Of a stretch of DNA of 64,000 nucleotides, positions 45,236 through 54,801 are shown in pieces. A program made the position numbers and the translations under genes. Source of the stretch: Pseudomonas simiae (GTDB lineage: Bacteria; Pseudomonadota; Gammaproteobacteria; Pseudomonadales; Pseudomonadaceae); the NCBI RefSeq assembly GCF_900111895.1, contig NZ_FOKB01000001.1, forward strand, positions 811,177-875,176. The letters are read 5' to 3'. Numbering within the stretch: position 1 is the stretch's first letter; each line of letters starts with the position of its first letter. The notes beneath the pieces were generated by a model. The model saw only the letters and a program-made list of their open reading frames with translations, ran no database searches and was not told where the DNA came from.

Positions 45236-47698
45236 ATGGCGGTCTTTCATTGGACCCTGCGCGCGTTGCTCAGCCACTGGCGGCGGCATCCTGTGCAGTT
45301 TTTCAGCGTGCTCACCGGCTTATGGCTGGCCACCGCGTTACTGGTCGGCGTGCAAGCCCTCAACAGCCAGGCGCGTGATAGCTATGCCCGCGCCAGCCAA
45401 TTGATCGGCGGCGAACCCCAAGCCAGCCTCGGTACGCCGGACGGCGCCAGTTTCGCCCAAGAGGTCTTTGCCCAATTGCGCCGTGCCGGATGGCCGGTGT
45501 CGCCGGTGGTACAGGGGCGGGTGCAGCTCGAGGGACAGCCAGACGTGCGCCTGCAACTGATGGGCATTGACCCGGTGTCGTTGCCCGGCAGCGGTGCGGT
45601 GGCGGGGCAGCGTTTGAGTCAGGCGCAGATGCTGGCGTTTTTCGATCCGCCGGGGCGTACCTGGATTGCACCGCAGACCTTGCAGGCCTTGGGGCTGCAT
45701 GAAGGTCAACAGCCAACCACCCTGAGCGGACACACCCTGCCGCCGCTGCAAATCCAAGCGGATATGGCTCCCGGTCTATTGCTCACCGATATCGGGTTTG
45801 CCCAACCGGTGCTGGAGATGCCGGGTCGCCTATCGCGCCTGCTGGTGGACAAGGCATTCGCTGCCGGCCAGCCCACGGCGCCCGCCGGGCTGCAACTCAA
45901 GCAGGGCGAGGATAATAACCTCGCACGCCTCACCGAGAGCTTTCACCTGAACCTCGACGCACTGGGCTTTTTGTCCTTCGTAGTGGGGCTATTTATCGTG
46001 CATGCCGCCATCGGCCTGGCACTGGAGCAACGGCGCGGACTGCTGCGCACCCTGCGGGCCTGTGGCGTCAGTGTGCGGATGTTGATTGCCAGCCTCAGCG
46101 TGGAACTGGGCGCGCTCTCATTGCTGGGCGGTGTGTTAGGCGTGGCCAGCGGCTACCTGTTGGCCAGCCTGTTGTTGCCGGATGTGGCCGCCAGCCTGCG
46201 CGGGTTGTATGGCGCTGAGGTACCGGGGCAGTTGAACCTCAGCCCCTGGTGGTGGGGCGCGGGGTTGGGTTTGAGCCTGCTCGGTGCCTTGCTTGCCGGC
46301 GCCAGTAGCCTGTGGCGGGCGGCGCGTTTGCCCTTGCTGGCGCTGGCCAATGCACAGGCCTGGCATGAAGCCCATGGACGCTGGTTGCGTCGCCAAGGCT
46401 GGGTGGCCAGTGCGGCGCTGTTGATTGCGGTGCTGGCGCTGTGGTTGGGCAACAGCCTGGCTGCTGGTTTTGTGTTGATGGCGGCGTTGCTGCTCGGCGC
46501 CGCCCTGGGGTTGCCGGTGGTGCTCAATGGCCTGCTCAAGGCCGTGTTGGGGCGCAGCCGTTCGGTGCTCGGCCAATGGTTTCTGGCTGATTGCCGCCAA
46601 CAATTGCCGGCATTGAGCCTGGCGTTAATGGCACTGTTGCTGGCCCTGGCTGCGAACATCGGGGCGGGTTCGATGACCTCGGGGTTTCGTTACACCTTCA
46701 ACAATTGGCTGGAGCAACGCCTGACCGCCGAGCTGTACCTCAACCCACAAACCCCGGCTCAGGCACAGCAACTCAGCACCTGGCTGGCGCAGCAACCGTT
46801 GGTGCAAACCGTGCTGCCCACTTGGCAGGTCGCCGTGCAACTGCAAGGTTGGCCGGCGGACCTGTTTGGCGTGGTCGACGACCCGACCTATCGCCAGCAT
46901 TGGCCCCTGCTGGAAGCGGCCAATAAACCGTGGGACCAGTTGCAGCAAGGCGACACCCTGATGCTCAGCGAGCAACTGGCGCGCCGGCTCAACGTGAGGC
47001 TGGGCGATAGCGTAAACATTGCCACGCCCCAAGGCGTGTGGGCGCCGAAGGTGGTGGGGGTCTACGCCGACTACGGCAACCCCAAGGGGCATATGTTGGT
47101 CAATTCCACGCACCTGTTGACCCACTGGCCGACGCTGTCGCCGGCGCGTTTCAACCTGCGGGTTGCGCCGGAAAATGTGGCGCCACTGGTGCGCGAGGTG
47201 CAACGCGCCTTTGCCCTGGATGACAGCCGTATCATTGATCAGCAACAACTCAAAGGCTGGTCGAGCCAGGTGTTCGAACGCACCTTCGCCGCCACTGCCG
47301 CATTGAACAGCCTGACGCTGGGCGTGGCCGGTGTGGCGCTGTTCATCAGCCTGTTGACCCAGAGCCAGAGCCGCCTCGGTCAACTCGCGCCGCTGTGGGC
47401 GTTGGGTGTCACGCGACGGCAATTGATGCTGCTCAACCTTGGCCAGACCTGGCTGTTGGCTGTGCTCACGCTGATCCTGGCGTTGCCCCTGGGCCTGCTG
47501 CTGGCCTGGTGCCTGGATGCGGTAATCAATGTGCAGGCGTTTGGCTGGCGTCTGCCGTTGCAGGTGTTCCCGTGGCAATTGGCGCAATTGCTCGGGCTGG
47601 CAATGCTCGCCACGTTGCTGGCTTCGGCTTGGCCGCTGTGGCAGTTGTACCGCAGCCGTCCGGCAGACTTGTTGAGGACGTTTGCCCATGAAGATTAA
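45236..47698 (+). CDS. FtsX/MacB-like ABC permease, two FtsX domains (AttFG-like), 820 aa
   Basis: One membrane segment near the N-terminus (FFSVLTGLWLATALLVGVQAL) precedes a periplasmic domain of about 220 residues. Then come membrane groups at 250-430 and a second set near the C-terminus (LTLGVAGVALFISLLTQ..., LGQTWLLAVLTLILALPLGLLLAWCL), the pattern of a fused pair of FtsX domains. Such transporters do not form a classic channel but pass force to periplasmic partners. It starts one base after the ATPase stop and overlaps the following lipoprotein gene by 11 bp, so the three form one operon. Confidence 0.8.
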   Translation: MAVFHWTLRALLSHWRRHPVQFFSVLTGLWLATALLVGVQALNSQARDSYARASQLIGGEPQASLGTPDGASFAQEVFAQLRRAGWPVSPVVQGRVQLEGQPDVRLQLMGIDPVSLPGSGAVAGQRLSQAQMLAFFDPPGRTWIAPQTLQALGLHEGQQPTTLSGHTLPPLQIQADMAPGLLLTDIGFAQPVLEMPGRLSRLLVDKAFAAGQPTAPAGLQLKQGEDNNLARLTESFHLNLDALGFLSFVVGLFIVHAAIGLALEQRRGLLRTLRACGVSVRMLIASLSVELGALSLLGGVLGVASGYLLASLLLPDVAASLRGLYGAEVPGQLNLSPWWWGAGLGLSLLGALLAGASSLWRAARLPLLALANAQAWHEAHGRWLRRQGWVASAALLIAVLALWLGNSLAAGFVLMAALLLGAALGLPVVLNGLLKAVLGRSRSVLGQWFLADCRQQLPALSLALMALLLALAANIGAGSMTSGFRYTFNNWLEQRLTAELYLNPQTPAQAQQLSTWLAQQPLVQTVLPTWQVAVQLQGWPADLFGVVDDPTYRQHWPLLEAANKPWDQLQQGDTLMLSEQLARRLNVRLGDSVNIATPQGVWAPKVVGVYADYGNPKGHMLVNSTHLLTHWPTLSPARFNLRVAPENVAPLVREVQRAFALDDSRIIDQQQLKGWSSQVFERTFAATAALNSLTLGVAGVALFISLLTQSQSRLGQLAPLWALGVTRRQLMLLNLGQTWLLAVLTLILALPLGLLLAWCLDAVINVQAFGWRLPLQVFPWQLAQLLGLAMLATLLASAWPLWQLYRSRPADLLRTFAHED

Positions 47699-48749
47699 GT
47701 GCCTGCTGTGGACGTTCCTGTTACTGGCCGCTTGCGACAAAGTGCCCGCGCCACAGGAGAGCTTCGCCGGCTTGGGCAGTGATGCGGCCGACTTCGCCCA
47801 AGTGGTACCTGGCAAGGTGTTCAGCTTCCCCGAGGATCATGGCCCCCACGCGGGGTTTCGGATCGAGTGGTGGTACGTCACCGCCAATCTCAGGGATGAA
47901 CAAGGCAACGTATTCGGTGTGCAATGGACGTTGTTCCGCAATGCCCTCAAGGCCGGGCCGACACAGGCTGGCTGGCGCGATTCGACCATTTGGCTTGGCC
48001 ACGCCGCCGTGACTTCCGCCACCCAACACTATGCCGCTGAGCGCTACGCGCGCGGCGGCGTGGGCCAGGCTGGAGCCCAGGCGAAGCCATTCAACGCCTG
48101 GATCGACGACTGGCATTTCGTCACCCGCCCCGGCGCCGCGAGCAGCTTGGCGGACATGCAACTCAAGGCCAGCGGTGCGCAATTCGCCTACGACCTGCAT
48201 CTGACTTCCAGTCGCCCGTTGGTGTTGCAGGGCGACAATGGCTACAGCCGCAAGTCCGACCAGGGCCAGGCATCGTACTACTACAGCCAGCCGTTCTTCA
48301 GTGCCAGCGGCAGCGTCACTCTCGACGGTAAGGTGTATCAAGTCACGGGCCCGGCCTGGCTCGATCGCGAGTGGAGCAGCCAACCGCTGAGCGCCAGCCA
48401 GACCGGCTGGGATTGGTTCTCCCTGCACCTGGACCGTGGCGAACAGTTGATGCTGTTCCGAGTGCGACAAACCAACGGCACCGGGTATCTCACGGGCACC
48501 TGGATCGACGCGCAAGGCCAGACACAGACGCTGCACAACGCTGATATCCAGCTCGTACCGTTGGAAACCAGCACGATTGACGGCCGCAAGATTCCCACGC
48601 GCTGGTCGCTGAAAATTCCCGCAAAGCAGCTGGACATCACCACCCAAGCAGCCAATCCGAATGCCTGGATGAACCTGAGTATTCCGTACTGGGAGGGGCC
48701 GGTGCAGTTCGAAGGTGGGGTGGGTTACCTGGAAATGACCGGGTACTAG
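47688..48749 (+). CDS. AttH/CrtC-type lipocalin-like lipoprotein, 353 aa
   Basis: The ATG at 47688 gives MKIKCLLWTFLLLAACDK, a lipoprotein signal with Cys16. The body matches the AttH family (two lipocalin-like barrels related to hydroxyneurosporene synthase CrtC): FPEDHGPHAGFRIEWWYVTANL, WLGHAAVT, the middle YYYSQPFFSASGSV and GPAWLDREWSSQPLSASQTGWDWFSLHL. It presumably works with the ABC system just upstream at the outer leaflet or periplasm. Substrate unknown. Start codon lies inside the permease gene. Confidence 0.85.
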   Translation: MKIKCLLWTFLLLAACDKVPAPQESFAGLGSDAADFAQVVPGKVFSFPEDHGPHAGFRIEWWYVTANLRDEQGNVFGVQWTLFRNALKAGPTQAGWRDSTIWLGHAAVTSATQHYAAERYARGGVGQAGAQAKPFNAWIDDWHFVTRPGAASSLADMQLKASGAQFAYDLHLTSSRPLVLQGDNGYSRKSDQGQASYYYSQPFFSASGSVTLDGKVYQVTGPAWLDREWSSQPLSASQTGWDWFSLHLDRGEQLMLFRVRQTNGTGYLTGTWIDAQGQTQTLHNADIQLVPLETSTIDGRKIPTRWSLKIPAKQLDITTQAANPNAWMNLSIPYWEGPVQFEGGVGYLEMTGY

Positions 48750-48886
48750 CGCGGTTTCCGTAGGCTCCTTTTCTTCGCTGTGTAGGCCGATTCCCAAATG
48801 TAAATCTGCCCCCCTGGACTTGTGTCCGGGGCGTAGGCGCTTGCTTATATTTCGACGCCATCTTCATCGCATCGGGAATGTGAAGC

Positions 48887-49828
48887 ATGGAGCAGAGCTT
48901 TATCAATGACCGCGCGACGGACTATCAGAGTTTGAAAAATCGAGTGATGGGCGGCGCCCTGAGTCGACCGCGCTCCGATCATTTTGACGTGTTGAACCGG
49001 CACCTGCGGCCCGGCCTGGTGGCGCCGGGGCAACTGTGATTGTCCCCGACGGCCACAGCGTGAATTGTTCGGTCGAGGAAGCGTGGTTGATGCGTCATGC
49101 CGAAGAGGTGCGTCGCCACCTGGAGATGAGTGCAGCGGGCGGCGCAGCGGTGATCGACAACTATGACTTGCTGCAGAGTTTCATGGCGAATGGCTCGATT
49201 GGCATCGGCAGCGTGACGTCGGCGTGGGCGCGGCACCTGAATGAAGTGGCGCAAACGCTGGAGGACATCGAGCGGTTGCATCAGCGGTTGAAAGCCGGCG
49301 GCCTGGACAGGGCGGCATTTATCCAGCAGCGCCAGGCGTTGTTCCGGGGTTGCAGGGCAATGAGTCGTTGAAGAAAGTGCTGGGGATTTCGACCAAGAGC
49401 TATTTGCACAAGGGGGAGATCGCGGGGTATGCGAAGCGGATTCGGGAGACGGCGCAGACATCGAAGTGGTTGGGCAGAGGGACTTATGTGGGGTTGGCCT
49501 TGGACGTGGGCGTGGCGGGGTTGGAGATCAAGGAGGCGTGTGTGACGAGGCGGGAGGCACAGTGTCGAAGGGCGAAGTATGTGGAGACGGGGACGTTTAT
49601 GGGGGGCGTGCAGGGGGAGGCGTGTTGGGTGCTGAGCTAACTCGTCGTGCATGCACCATTTTTTTAGGTGTCGCGACGAGAGGAAGCGGTGCTCTGACCT
49701 GCGCAATCGTTGGGGGCGCTGCTGGCGGGTATGCAGGAGGCAATCTAGGTGGCGACGGTGGCAAGTTCCTAGGCGGCAAGGTCATCGAGATGGAGGGTGA
49801 TTTGATCTTTCAACCAGAGGGGGCTTAA
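48887..49828 (+). pseudogene. Glycine-zipper protein gene with three frameshifts (toxin-like)
   Basis: Four segments in three frames read as one protein. They are 48887-49030 (MEQSFINDRATDYQSLKN...LRPGLVAPG), then VIVPDGHSVNCSVEEAWLMRHA to QALFRG, then LQGNESLKKVLGISTKSYL to GTFMGGVQ, then GVLGAELTRRACTIF to the TAA at 49828. Each break sits at a G4-G5 run (near 49028, 49349, 49617) and is repaired by one extra G, giving about 314 residues. The N-terminal LysM-like wording and the C-terminal glycine zipper resemble uncharacterised pseudomonad proteins that I suspect are secreted effectors. Decay or sequencing errors are both possible. Confidence 0.55.
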
Positions 49829-49830
49829 CA

Positions 49831-50184
49831 ATGTCATGGTTTTTTGCCTACACCATCGTGATGGTGATTGGGACGTTTGTTGTTGTGGGACTGGTGCGTT
49901 ATGCCACGCGCACAAAACTCGACGAGTTGGAAAGTTACTTCAGTGAAAACGCAGAGGTACGCAAACTTCTGCAACGCTGGGAAAACCAGCGGTTTGCTAG
50001 ATTTAATCGCATGTGCCTCATGATCAGTATCCTCACAACGCCAAAACGACATGTGAAAGACAGGTTCGTGACTGAGGCAGAGTTGGCCTCCATACCCATA
50101 GCACTCAAGCGGTGGGCGGTAGGGTTGTATCGTCTTGCGATTTTTTTGGCTGCCTACTGGGGGCTCTGGTTCACTTGGCTCTAG
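49831..50184 (+). CDS. Small membrane protein, possible partner of the preceding gene
   Basis: A 117-residue protein with a membrane segment at each end (residues 3-23 FFAYTIVMVIGTFVVVGLVRY and 96-115) and a basic middle. It starts two bases after the stop of the preceding broken gene, so the two form a unit. Short two-segment proteins directly after glycine-zipper proteins often act as immunity factors; this is context-based. No family recognised. Intact frame. Confidence 0.6.
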   Translation: MSWFFAYTIVMVIGTFVVVGLVRYATRTKLDELESYFSENAEVRKLLQRWENQRFARFNRMCLMISILTTPKRHVKDRFVTEAELASIPIALKRWAVGLYRLAIFLAAYWGLWFTWL

Positions 50185-50257
50185 ATTGCCCTTTCGGCGA
50201 CACATTTATTTGAAATAGTGCTGTACATCCATCCAGTACTGTCCTACATTCCATCCC

Positions 50258-50276
50258 AGGTGACCGGATGTCACCT
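50258..50276. promoter_or_regulatory. Inverted repeat before the secreted PPC protein gene
   Basis: AGGTGAC-CGGAT-GTCACCT lies 33 bp before the ATG at 50310, followed by a short T run. It could be an operator or the end of the preceding transcript. Confidence 0.35.
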
Positions 50277-50309
50277 GAGCTTCACTTTTTAACTATGGAT
50301 GGATAAAAA

Positions 50310-51752
50310 ATGAAATCGAAAAACGCCTTTATGCTGGGCGCAGCCATGGCAGCCTCCTGCTTCGTTTCGGCCTTTGCCCTGGCCGAGCAAACCCCTCAGA
50401 AACTCAGCGCCGAAGCGGTCAAGCAGGCCGTGGACAAAGCGCTCAAATCCGGTGGCAAGCTGGACGCGGCGAAGGTCCCGGCCAGCCTCAAGCAAAAACT
50501 CCAGGCGGCCAAGACCGGCCAGTCCAAGGCTGTCACTCAGTCCGTCAAATCCGCGCCTTTCAACACCGTGGTCGGCGAGTTGAAAAAGCCCGGCCAGGCC
50601 GAGCTGAAAAGCGCTGCCGTTGCGGCCTTCGTACCCCTGTTCCCGACTCTGGATATCAACACGCTGTACACCATCACCGGGGTGGCTCAAGGTGAAGAGT
50701 TCGCTTATCACTTCAATCTGCCTGAGAACGCGCGGATCCAGGTGCAACTGGTCAACCAGAGTGCGGGCAGCGACATGTCGTTGACCCTGTTTCAGGACGA
50801 CGGCCAGGGCAACCTGAGCGTGGTGGGTTCCTCGGATGCGGCGGGCAATGCCGACGAGTATCTCAACGGTGTGCTGCCGGCCGGTGACTACTACTGGTAC
50901 ATGGTCGCCAAGGTTGCCAATAACTCGCAGTTCAGCTTTGGCGTGGCGGTGGACACCAACATCGACGCCTACGAGCCCAATGACTCGCCGCAAACCGCCT
51001 TTGTGCTGCCGGACTCGATGAACAAGGTGACCGGCAACCTCGACAACGCTAACGATGTCGATTACTTCGACTTCAAGGCGGTGCGTGGCCAAAGCGTGAG
51101 CATGTACCTGGCCGGTGACGCGAGCGGCAGTCGCAACCAATGGATCTTCGACCGTTTTGACGGCGTCAATTGGGTCACCATCCCTGCCGGTTCGACCTCC
51201 ACCTACCCGAGTGTCACGCCGGGCACTACCGTGAAGGTGCGTGTGCGGGCCAACCCGGCGGCGGTACAAGACCCGACCAAGCAGTACCAGTTGAGCTTGG
51301 GCTCTACGCCGCGGCTGAACACATCGGATGTGAAGGGCGACAATATCGTGCGTGTACCCGCGTCGATTTTCTGGATGGCGACCCAGGCCGCACGTACGGT
51401 GAACTGGACCACCAACTGGTCCGACTCCACGGGCGCACCGCTGTTGGGTGTCACGCCGGTCCTGCGCATCGACAAACGCTTCGACGGTGCCGAGTTCCAC
51501 TGGACCGACTTCAAGGCCACCACCAACAGTGCGGGCACATCCCAGGCGAGTGCCGGTATCGGTGAGTGCTTCGGCGATAACCGTGTGCAGTACCCGGACA
51601 GCAGCACCGGTGTCACCTACACCTGGGACACCACCTTCAACTTCGGCGGCTGGCGTATCGAGCTGGACGAGTTCCCGGGTGTGGGCGTGGGGGGCGAGAA
51701 CGTGCCTTACGTGACCTTCGGGCACATCTGCACCCAGAACATCGTCCACTGA
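50310..51752 (+). CDS. Secreted PPC-domain protein, 480 aa
   Basis: A Sec signal peptide covers residues 1-25 (MKSKNAFMLGAAMAASCFVSAFALA). A Lys/Ala-rich segment (30-80) follows, then two bacterial pre-peptidase C-terminal (PPC) beta-sandwiches. The first is near 115-210 (YTITGVAQGEEFAYHFNLPENARIQVQLVNQS, LPAGDYYWYMVAKV). The second is near 218-320, opening YEPNDSPQTAFVL, the typical PPC entry, and NANDVDYFDFKA. The C-terminal 150 residues are unassigned and have two Cys that could pair. No protease domain is present, so it may be a stand-alone secreted binding protein. It ends at a good terminator. Confidence 0.75.
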   Translation: MKSKNAFMLGAAMAASCFVSAFALAEQTPQKLSAEAVKQAVDKALKSGGKLDAAKVPASLKQKLQAAKTGQSKAVTQSVKSAPFNTVVGELKKPGQAELKSAAVAAFVPLFPTLDINTLYTITGVAQGEEFAYHFNLPENARIQVQLVNQSAGSDMSLTLFQDDGQGNLSVVGSSDAAGNADEYLNGVLPAGDYYWYMVAKVANNSQFSFGVAVDTNIDAYEPNDSPQTAFVLPDSMNKVTGNLDNANDVDYFDFKAVRGQSVSMYLAGDASGSRNQWIFDRFDGVNWVTIPAGSTSTYPSVTPGTTVKVRVRANPAAVQDPTKQYQLSLGSTPRLNTSDVKGDNIVRVPASIFWMATQAARTVNWTTNWSDSTGAPLLGVTPVLRIDKRFDGAEFHWTDFKATTNSAGTSQASAGIGECFGDNRVQYPDSSTGVTYTWDTTFNFGGWRIELDEFPGVGVGGENVPYVTFGHICTQNIVH

Positions 51753-51771
51753 TTCAACGGTGTAAGTAAGC

Positions 51772-51802
51772 AGGGGCAGCCTGACGAGGCTGCCCCTTTT
51801 TT
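51772..51802. terminator. Intrinsic terminator, usable in both directions
   Basis: AGGGGCAGCCT, loop GACG, AGGCTGCCCCT, then a T run: a perfect 11-bp stem. It follows the secreted protein gene by 19 bp and abuts the convergent gene's stop. Confidence 0.9.
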
Positions 51803-52901
51803 ATTCACCCGCCAATGCCAGGTCCAACGGCAGGCGCGCCATGCTCGTGCTCGTCAGCGAGCCCAGGTACAACCAGTTTCCGTACTCCCTCGCGGTGGTG
51901 ATCGGCGAGTAGTTCCCCGCGCTGCCATCCTGCAGGTTGGCGATGACCTTGCCTTCGGTATCCAACCCCAGCACAAAGGCTTTGTGCTCGATAGGCTTGG
52001 GCACCACCATCAGCGCCCGCACCATCACTTTGCGCAGCGATGGATAGCCGGCAAATCTGTCCAGCAAGGGATTGCGTGGTGAGTACAGCGCTACCCAGAA
52101 GCGGTCCTGGCCGTTGAAGCTGAGGTTGTCCGGCAGTCCGGGCAGGTTGTCGAGAAACAGGTCATGGGTACCGGCGCGCTCGCCTTTGAGCCAGTAACGG
52201 CTGATGCGATAGGCGCCCGTTTCATTCACCAGCACAAAGTTTTCATCCGGGCCCAAGGCAACGCCGTTGGCGAATTGCAACTGGTCCAGCAGCACCTCGG
52301 TCGTGCCGTTGCTGAAGTCATAACGCAGTAGCCGACCATCGCCGCCATGTTCGATCACCGCTTCACCGTCCTGCCCATAACCCCAGCGGCTCGACGCGTC
52401 GCTGAAGTAGGCATAACGCCCGCTCGCGTCTACGGTGACGTCATCGGTAAAGCCAAAGGGCACGCCGTTGGCGCTGGTACTCAAGGTGGTGAGCTGGCGC
52501 TTGGCATCCAGGGCGAGCAAGCCCTTGATCCCGTCGGCAACGATCAAGCGTCCATCCGGGTGCATCGCCAGGCCCAAGGGCCGCCCACCGGTATTGACCA
52601 ATACTTCCAGGCTGCGGCTGTCGGGCGAGGTGCGGATGATGCGTCCGTCATGCAAACCACTGATCAGGTAGCCCTGAGTATCCAGCAACAAGGCCTCGGG
52701 GCCGGCGATGTCCTGGGCGCCGATTCTCTGCACGCCCTTGAGGCGCAGGTTTTCGGCGTAAGGGCCGCTTTTCATCGACGGAGCCTTGGGCGGTGTCCAA
52801 TTCACCGGTTGCACCTTAGTGGGCATCAACAGCAGGAAGGCGATCACCGCCAGAAACAGTACAAACAGCAGATGACGCAGTTTTTTTGGACGGGTGCTCA
52901 T
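51801..52901 (-). CDS. Strictosidine synthase/SMP-30-like beta-propeller, membrane-anchored
   Basis: A 366-residue protein with an N-terminal anchor (HLLFVLFLAVIAFLLLMP) and a six-bladed propeller of the strictosidine-synthase-like/gluconolactonase type. Marks are GPEALLLDTQGYLISGLHDGRIIR, GRPLGLAMHPDGRLIVAD, FTDDVTVDASGRYAYFSDASSRW and NGVALGPDENFVLVNET, with GLPDNLSFNGQDRFWVALYSPR near the end. The family includes lactonases and esterases; plant alkaloid chemistry is not implied. It overlaps the upstream hydroxylase gene by four bases, so they form an operon. Confidence 0.8.
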   Translation of the reverse strand: MSTRPKKLRHLLFVLFLAVIAFLLLMPTKVQPVNWTPPKAPSMKSGPYAENLRLKGVQRIGAQDIAGPEALLLDTQGYLISGLHDGRIIRTSPDSRSLEVLVNTGGRPLGLAMHPDGRLIVADGIKGLLALDAKRQLTTLSTSANGVPFGFTDDVTVDASGRYAYFSDASSRWGYGQDGEAVIEHGGDGRLLRYDFSNGTTEVLLDQLQFANGVALGPDENFVLVNETGAYRISRYWLKGERAGTHDLFLDNLPGLPDNLSFNGQDRFWVALYSPRNPLLDRFAGYPSLRKVMVRALMVVPKPIEHKAFVLGLDTEGKVIANLQDGSAGNYSPITTAREYGNWLYLGSLTSTSMARLPLDLALAGE

Positions 52902-53575
52902 GACGATTCCTGGTTGTCCGGGGTGCTCGGTTCCCAGTGCAGGGTACCGAAGAGGTAATCCATCAAAGGGAGGACGATATTGAAGTTGCGCCCCTGCATC
53001 AGTTCACGACGGTGATGCAGGGCGTGCAGTTGGTGCATCTGGCGGATCCACGGCAAGCGCGCCACCGGATGCTCGGCGGGCAGGTGCTCGCAGGCGTGAA
53101 ACACTTCGTAAAGTAAATACCCGAGGATCATGCACCCGGCGAACAGCCCTGCAACGTTGGGGCTCAATTGATTGAGCAACCACCAGGCGGGCAGGGTGAT
53201 TGCCAGGCTGTGCAGCACGATCAGCCAGGCCGGGAACAGGATGACTCGCCAGTCGCGGGGGCTGTCGTAGGTCATGTGGCCGGGGGTGAAGAAACTGTGA
53301 TGGTCGCCGGTGTGGCGTGCGTAGAACAGGCGGGCCAAGGCGTGTTTGTGGTGGCCGAGGTGGCGGTGTACGAGGTAGATGCAGAGGTTGAAGAACACCA
53401 GGGTCGCGGGCACGGTCAGCCATTGCAATGCGGATATATGGGCAGTGGATGACCAGGCCAGGGTGATGCAGGCAACGCCGTAGCCGAACACGAAACTGGC
53501 GTGGAGCCAGGGGTTGTAGTGGGGCGCGACGTTGGCGCGGTAACGGGCGCGAAAGGTCTCGGTGGGGTGGGCCAT
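52898..53575 (-). CDS. Fatty acid hydroxylase/sterol desaturase-family membrane protein
   Basis: The 225-residue protein carries the di-iron histidine boxes of the family: HRHLGHH near residue 70, HTGDHH near 88, and HQLHALHHRRE near 180, between four hydrophobic segments. Members hydroxylate or desaturate lipid or carotenoid-like substrates with O2. The partner propeller protein 3' of it (ATGA overlap) recurs in other pseudomonads as far as I remember, suggesting joint action on a lipid; substrate unknown. Confidence 0.8.
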   Translation of the reverse strand: MAHPTETFRARYRANVAPHYNPWLHASFVFGYGVACITLAWSSTAHISALQWLTVPATLVFFNLCIYLVHRHLGHHKHALARLFYARHTGDHHSFFTPGHMTYDSPRDWRVILFPAWLIVLHSLAITLPAWWLLNQLSPNVAGLFAGCMILGYLLYEVFHACEHLPAEHPVARLPWIRQMHQLHALHHRRELMQGRNFNIVLPLMDYLFGTLHWEPSTPDNQESS

Positions 53576-53662
53576 GGCGGGCAGCTCAGCGGCTTTTTGT
53601 TGGAGAGTGAGCTTAGTTGGTACTCGAATTTGTGCGAGTTTTTGCGTGGTACACCAATCTAA

Positions 53663-53752
53663 TGTGGGAGCGGGCTCGCTCGCGAAAACGGTGTGTCAGG
53701 CACTCCATTGGGTGACTGGCTTACCGCATTCGCGAGCAAGCCCGCTCCTACA
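53663..53752. repeat. REPIN upstream of the sugar operon
   Basis: TGTGGGAGCGGGCTCGCTCGCG faces CGCGAGCAAGCCCGCTCCTACA around 45 bp. It separates the hydroxylase gene from the promoter of the sugar transport operon. Confidence 0.88.
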
Positions 53753-53814
53753 TTTCGATCGCGACCGACCAGTGGCCCCTTGCGCCTGCCGAATTTACTT
53801 GTTAGCTTTTGGAA

Positions 53815-53834
53815 AAATGTTAACGATAACATTT
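53815..53834. promoter_or_regulatory. LacI-type operator in front of the sugar operon
   Basis: AAATGTTAACGATAACATTT: eight-base arms AAATGTTA and TAACATTT around ACGA, the usual LacI-family centre. It lies 36 bp before the binding-protein ATG. The operon's own LacI gene at its far end is the likely binder, releasing the site when the inducing sugar is bound. Confidence 0.7.
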
Positions 53835-53869
53835 GCTCTAACAATAAAAACAAAACAGAGAACCACGCC

Positions 53870-54793
53870 ATGAAAATGCTTCCGAAAACCCTGTGTTTAT
53901 TGGCTGTAAGCATCACCCTCGGCACCGCTGCTCCTGCTTTTGCCGACGCTGCCAAGCCGATTCGTATCGGCGCGTCCTTCCAGGAAATCAACAACCCTTA
54001 TTTCGTCACCATGAAAAACGCCCTTGAAGAAGCCGGGGCGACCATCGGCGCGAAACTGATCATCACCGACGCCCGCCACGACGTGTCCAAGCAAGTCAGT
54101 GACGTTGAAGACATGCTGCAAAAAGGCATCGATATCCTGCTGATCAACCCCACGGATTCGGTCGGCGTGCAATCGGCAGTCAAGTCTGCCCACGCTGCGG
54201 GTGTGGTGGTCGTCGCGGTGGACGCCCAGGCGGACGGCCCGCTGGATTCCTTCGTCGGCTTGAAGAACTTCGACGCCGGCTTCCAGGCCTGTGAATACCT
54301 GGCCAAGAACATCGGCGACAAAGGCAATATCGCGATCCTCGACGGCATCGCCGTGGTGCCCATCCTCGAGCGCGTGCGCGGCTGCAAGGAGGCCGTGGCG
54401 AAGCACCCGGACATCAAGATTGTCAGCATCCAGAACGGCAAGCAGGAACGTGACCAGGCGTTGACCGTCACCGAGAACATGTTGCAGGCCCAGCCCACCC
54501 TCAAGGGCATTTTCAGCGTGAATGACAACGGCTCGCTCGGTGCGCTCTCTGCCATCGAAGCCAGCGGCCTGGACGTGAAACTGGTCAGCGTCGACGGCGC
54601 ACCGGAAGCGATCGAGGCGATCCAGAAGCCCGGCAGCAAATTCATCGCCACCTCGGCGCAATACCCCCGCGATCAGATCCGCCTCGCCCTGGGCATTGCC
54701 CTGGCCAGGAAGTGGGGCGCGCAGGTGCCGGCCACCCTCCCGGTGGACATCACCCTGATCGACCAGGCCAAAGCCAAGGATTTCAGCTGGTAA
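53870..54793 (+). CDS. Periplasmic sugar-binding protein (RbsB type)
   Basis: The 307-residue product has a signal peptide MKMLPKTLCLLAVSITLGTAAPAFA, cleaved near residue 25. The mature part is a type I periplasmic binding protein: IRIGASFQEINNPYFVTMKNALEEAG, LINPTDSVGVQSAVKSAHAAGV, the hinge GDKGNIAILDGIAVVPILERVRGCKEAV, and FSVNDNGSLGALSAIEASG. The binding-cleft residues differ from RbsB in ways I cannot decode, so the ligand (pentitol, tetritol or sugar) is open. First gene of the operon under the LacI operator. Confidence 0.87.
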   Translation: MKMLPKTLCLLAVSITLGTAAPAFADAAKPIRIGASFQEINNPYFVTMKNALEEAGATIGAKLIITDARHDVSKQVSDVEDMLQKGIDILLINPTDSVGVQSAVKSAHAAGVVVVAVDAQADGPLDSFVGLKNFDAGFQACEYLAKNIGDKGNIAILDGIAVVPILERVRGCKEAVAKHPDIKIVSIQNGKQERDQALTVTENMLQAQPTLKGIFSVNDNGSLGALSAIEASGLDVKLVSVDGAPEAIEAIQKPGSKFIATSAQYPRDQIRLALGIALARKWGAQVPATLPVDITLIDQAKAKDFSW

Positions 54794-54801
54794 ATCACCC
54801 A

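Noticed and set aside
53815..53834. Another HpaR-type site in front of the sugar operon
   Set aside because: It contains GTTAAC, but the symmetry is that of a LacI operator with ACGA at the centre and no N4-spaced GTTAA/TTAAC arms.
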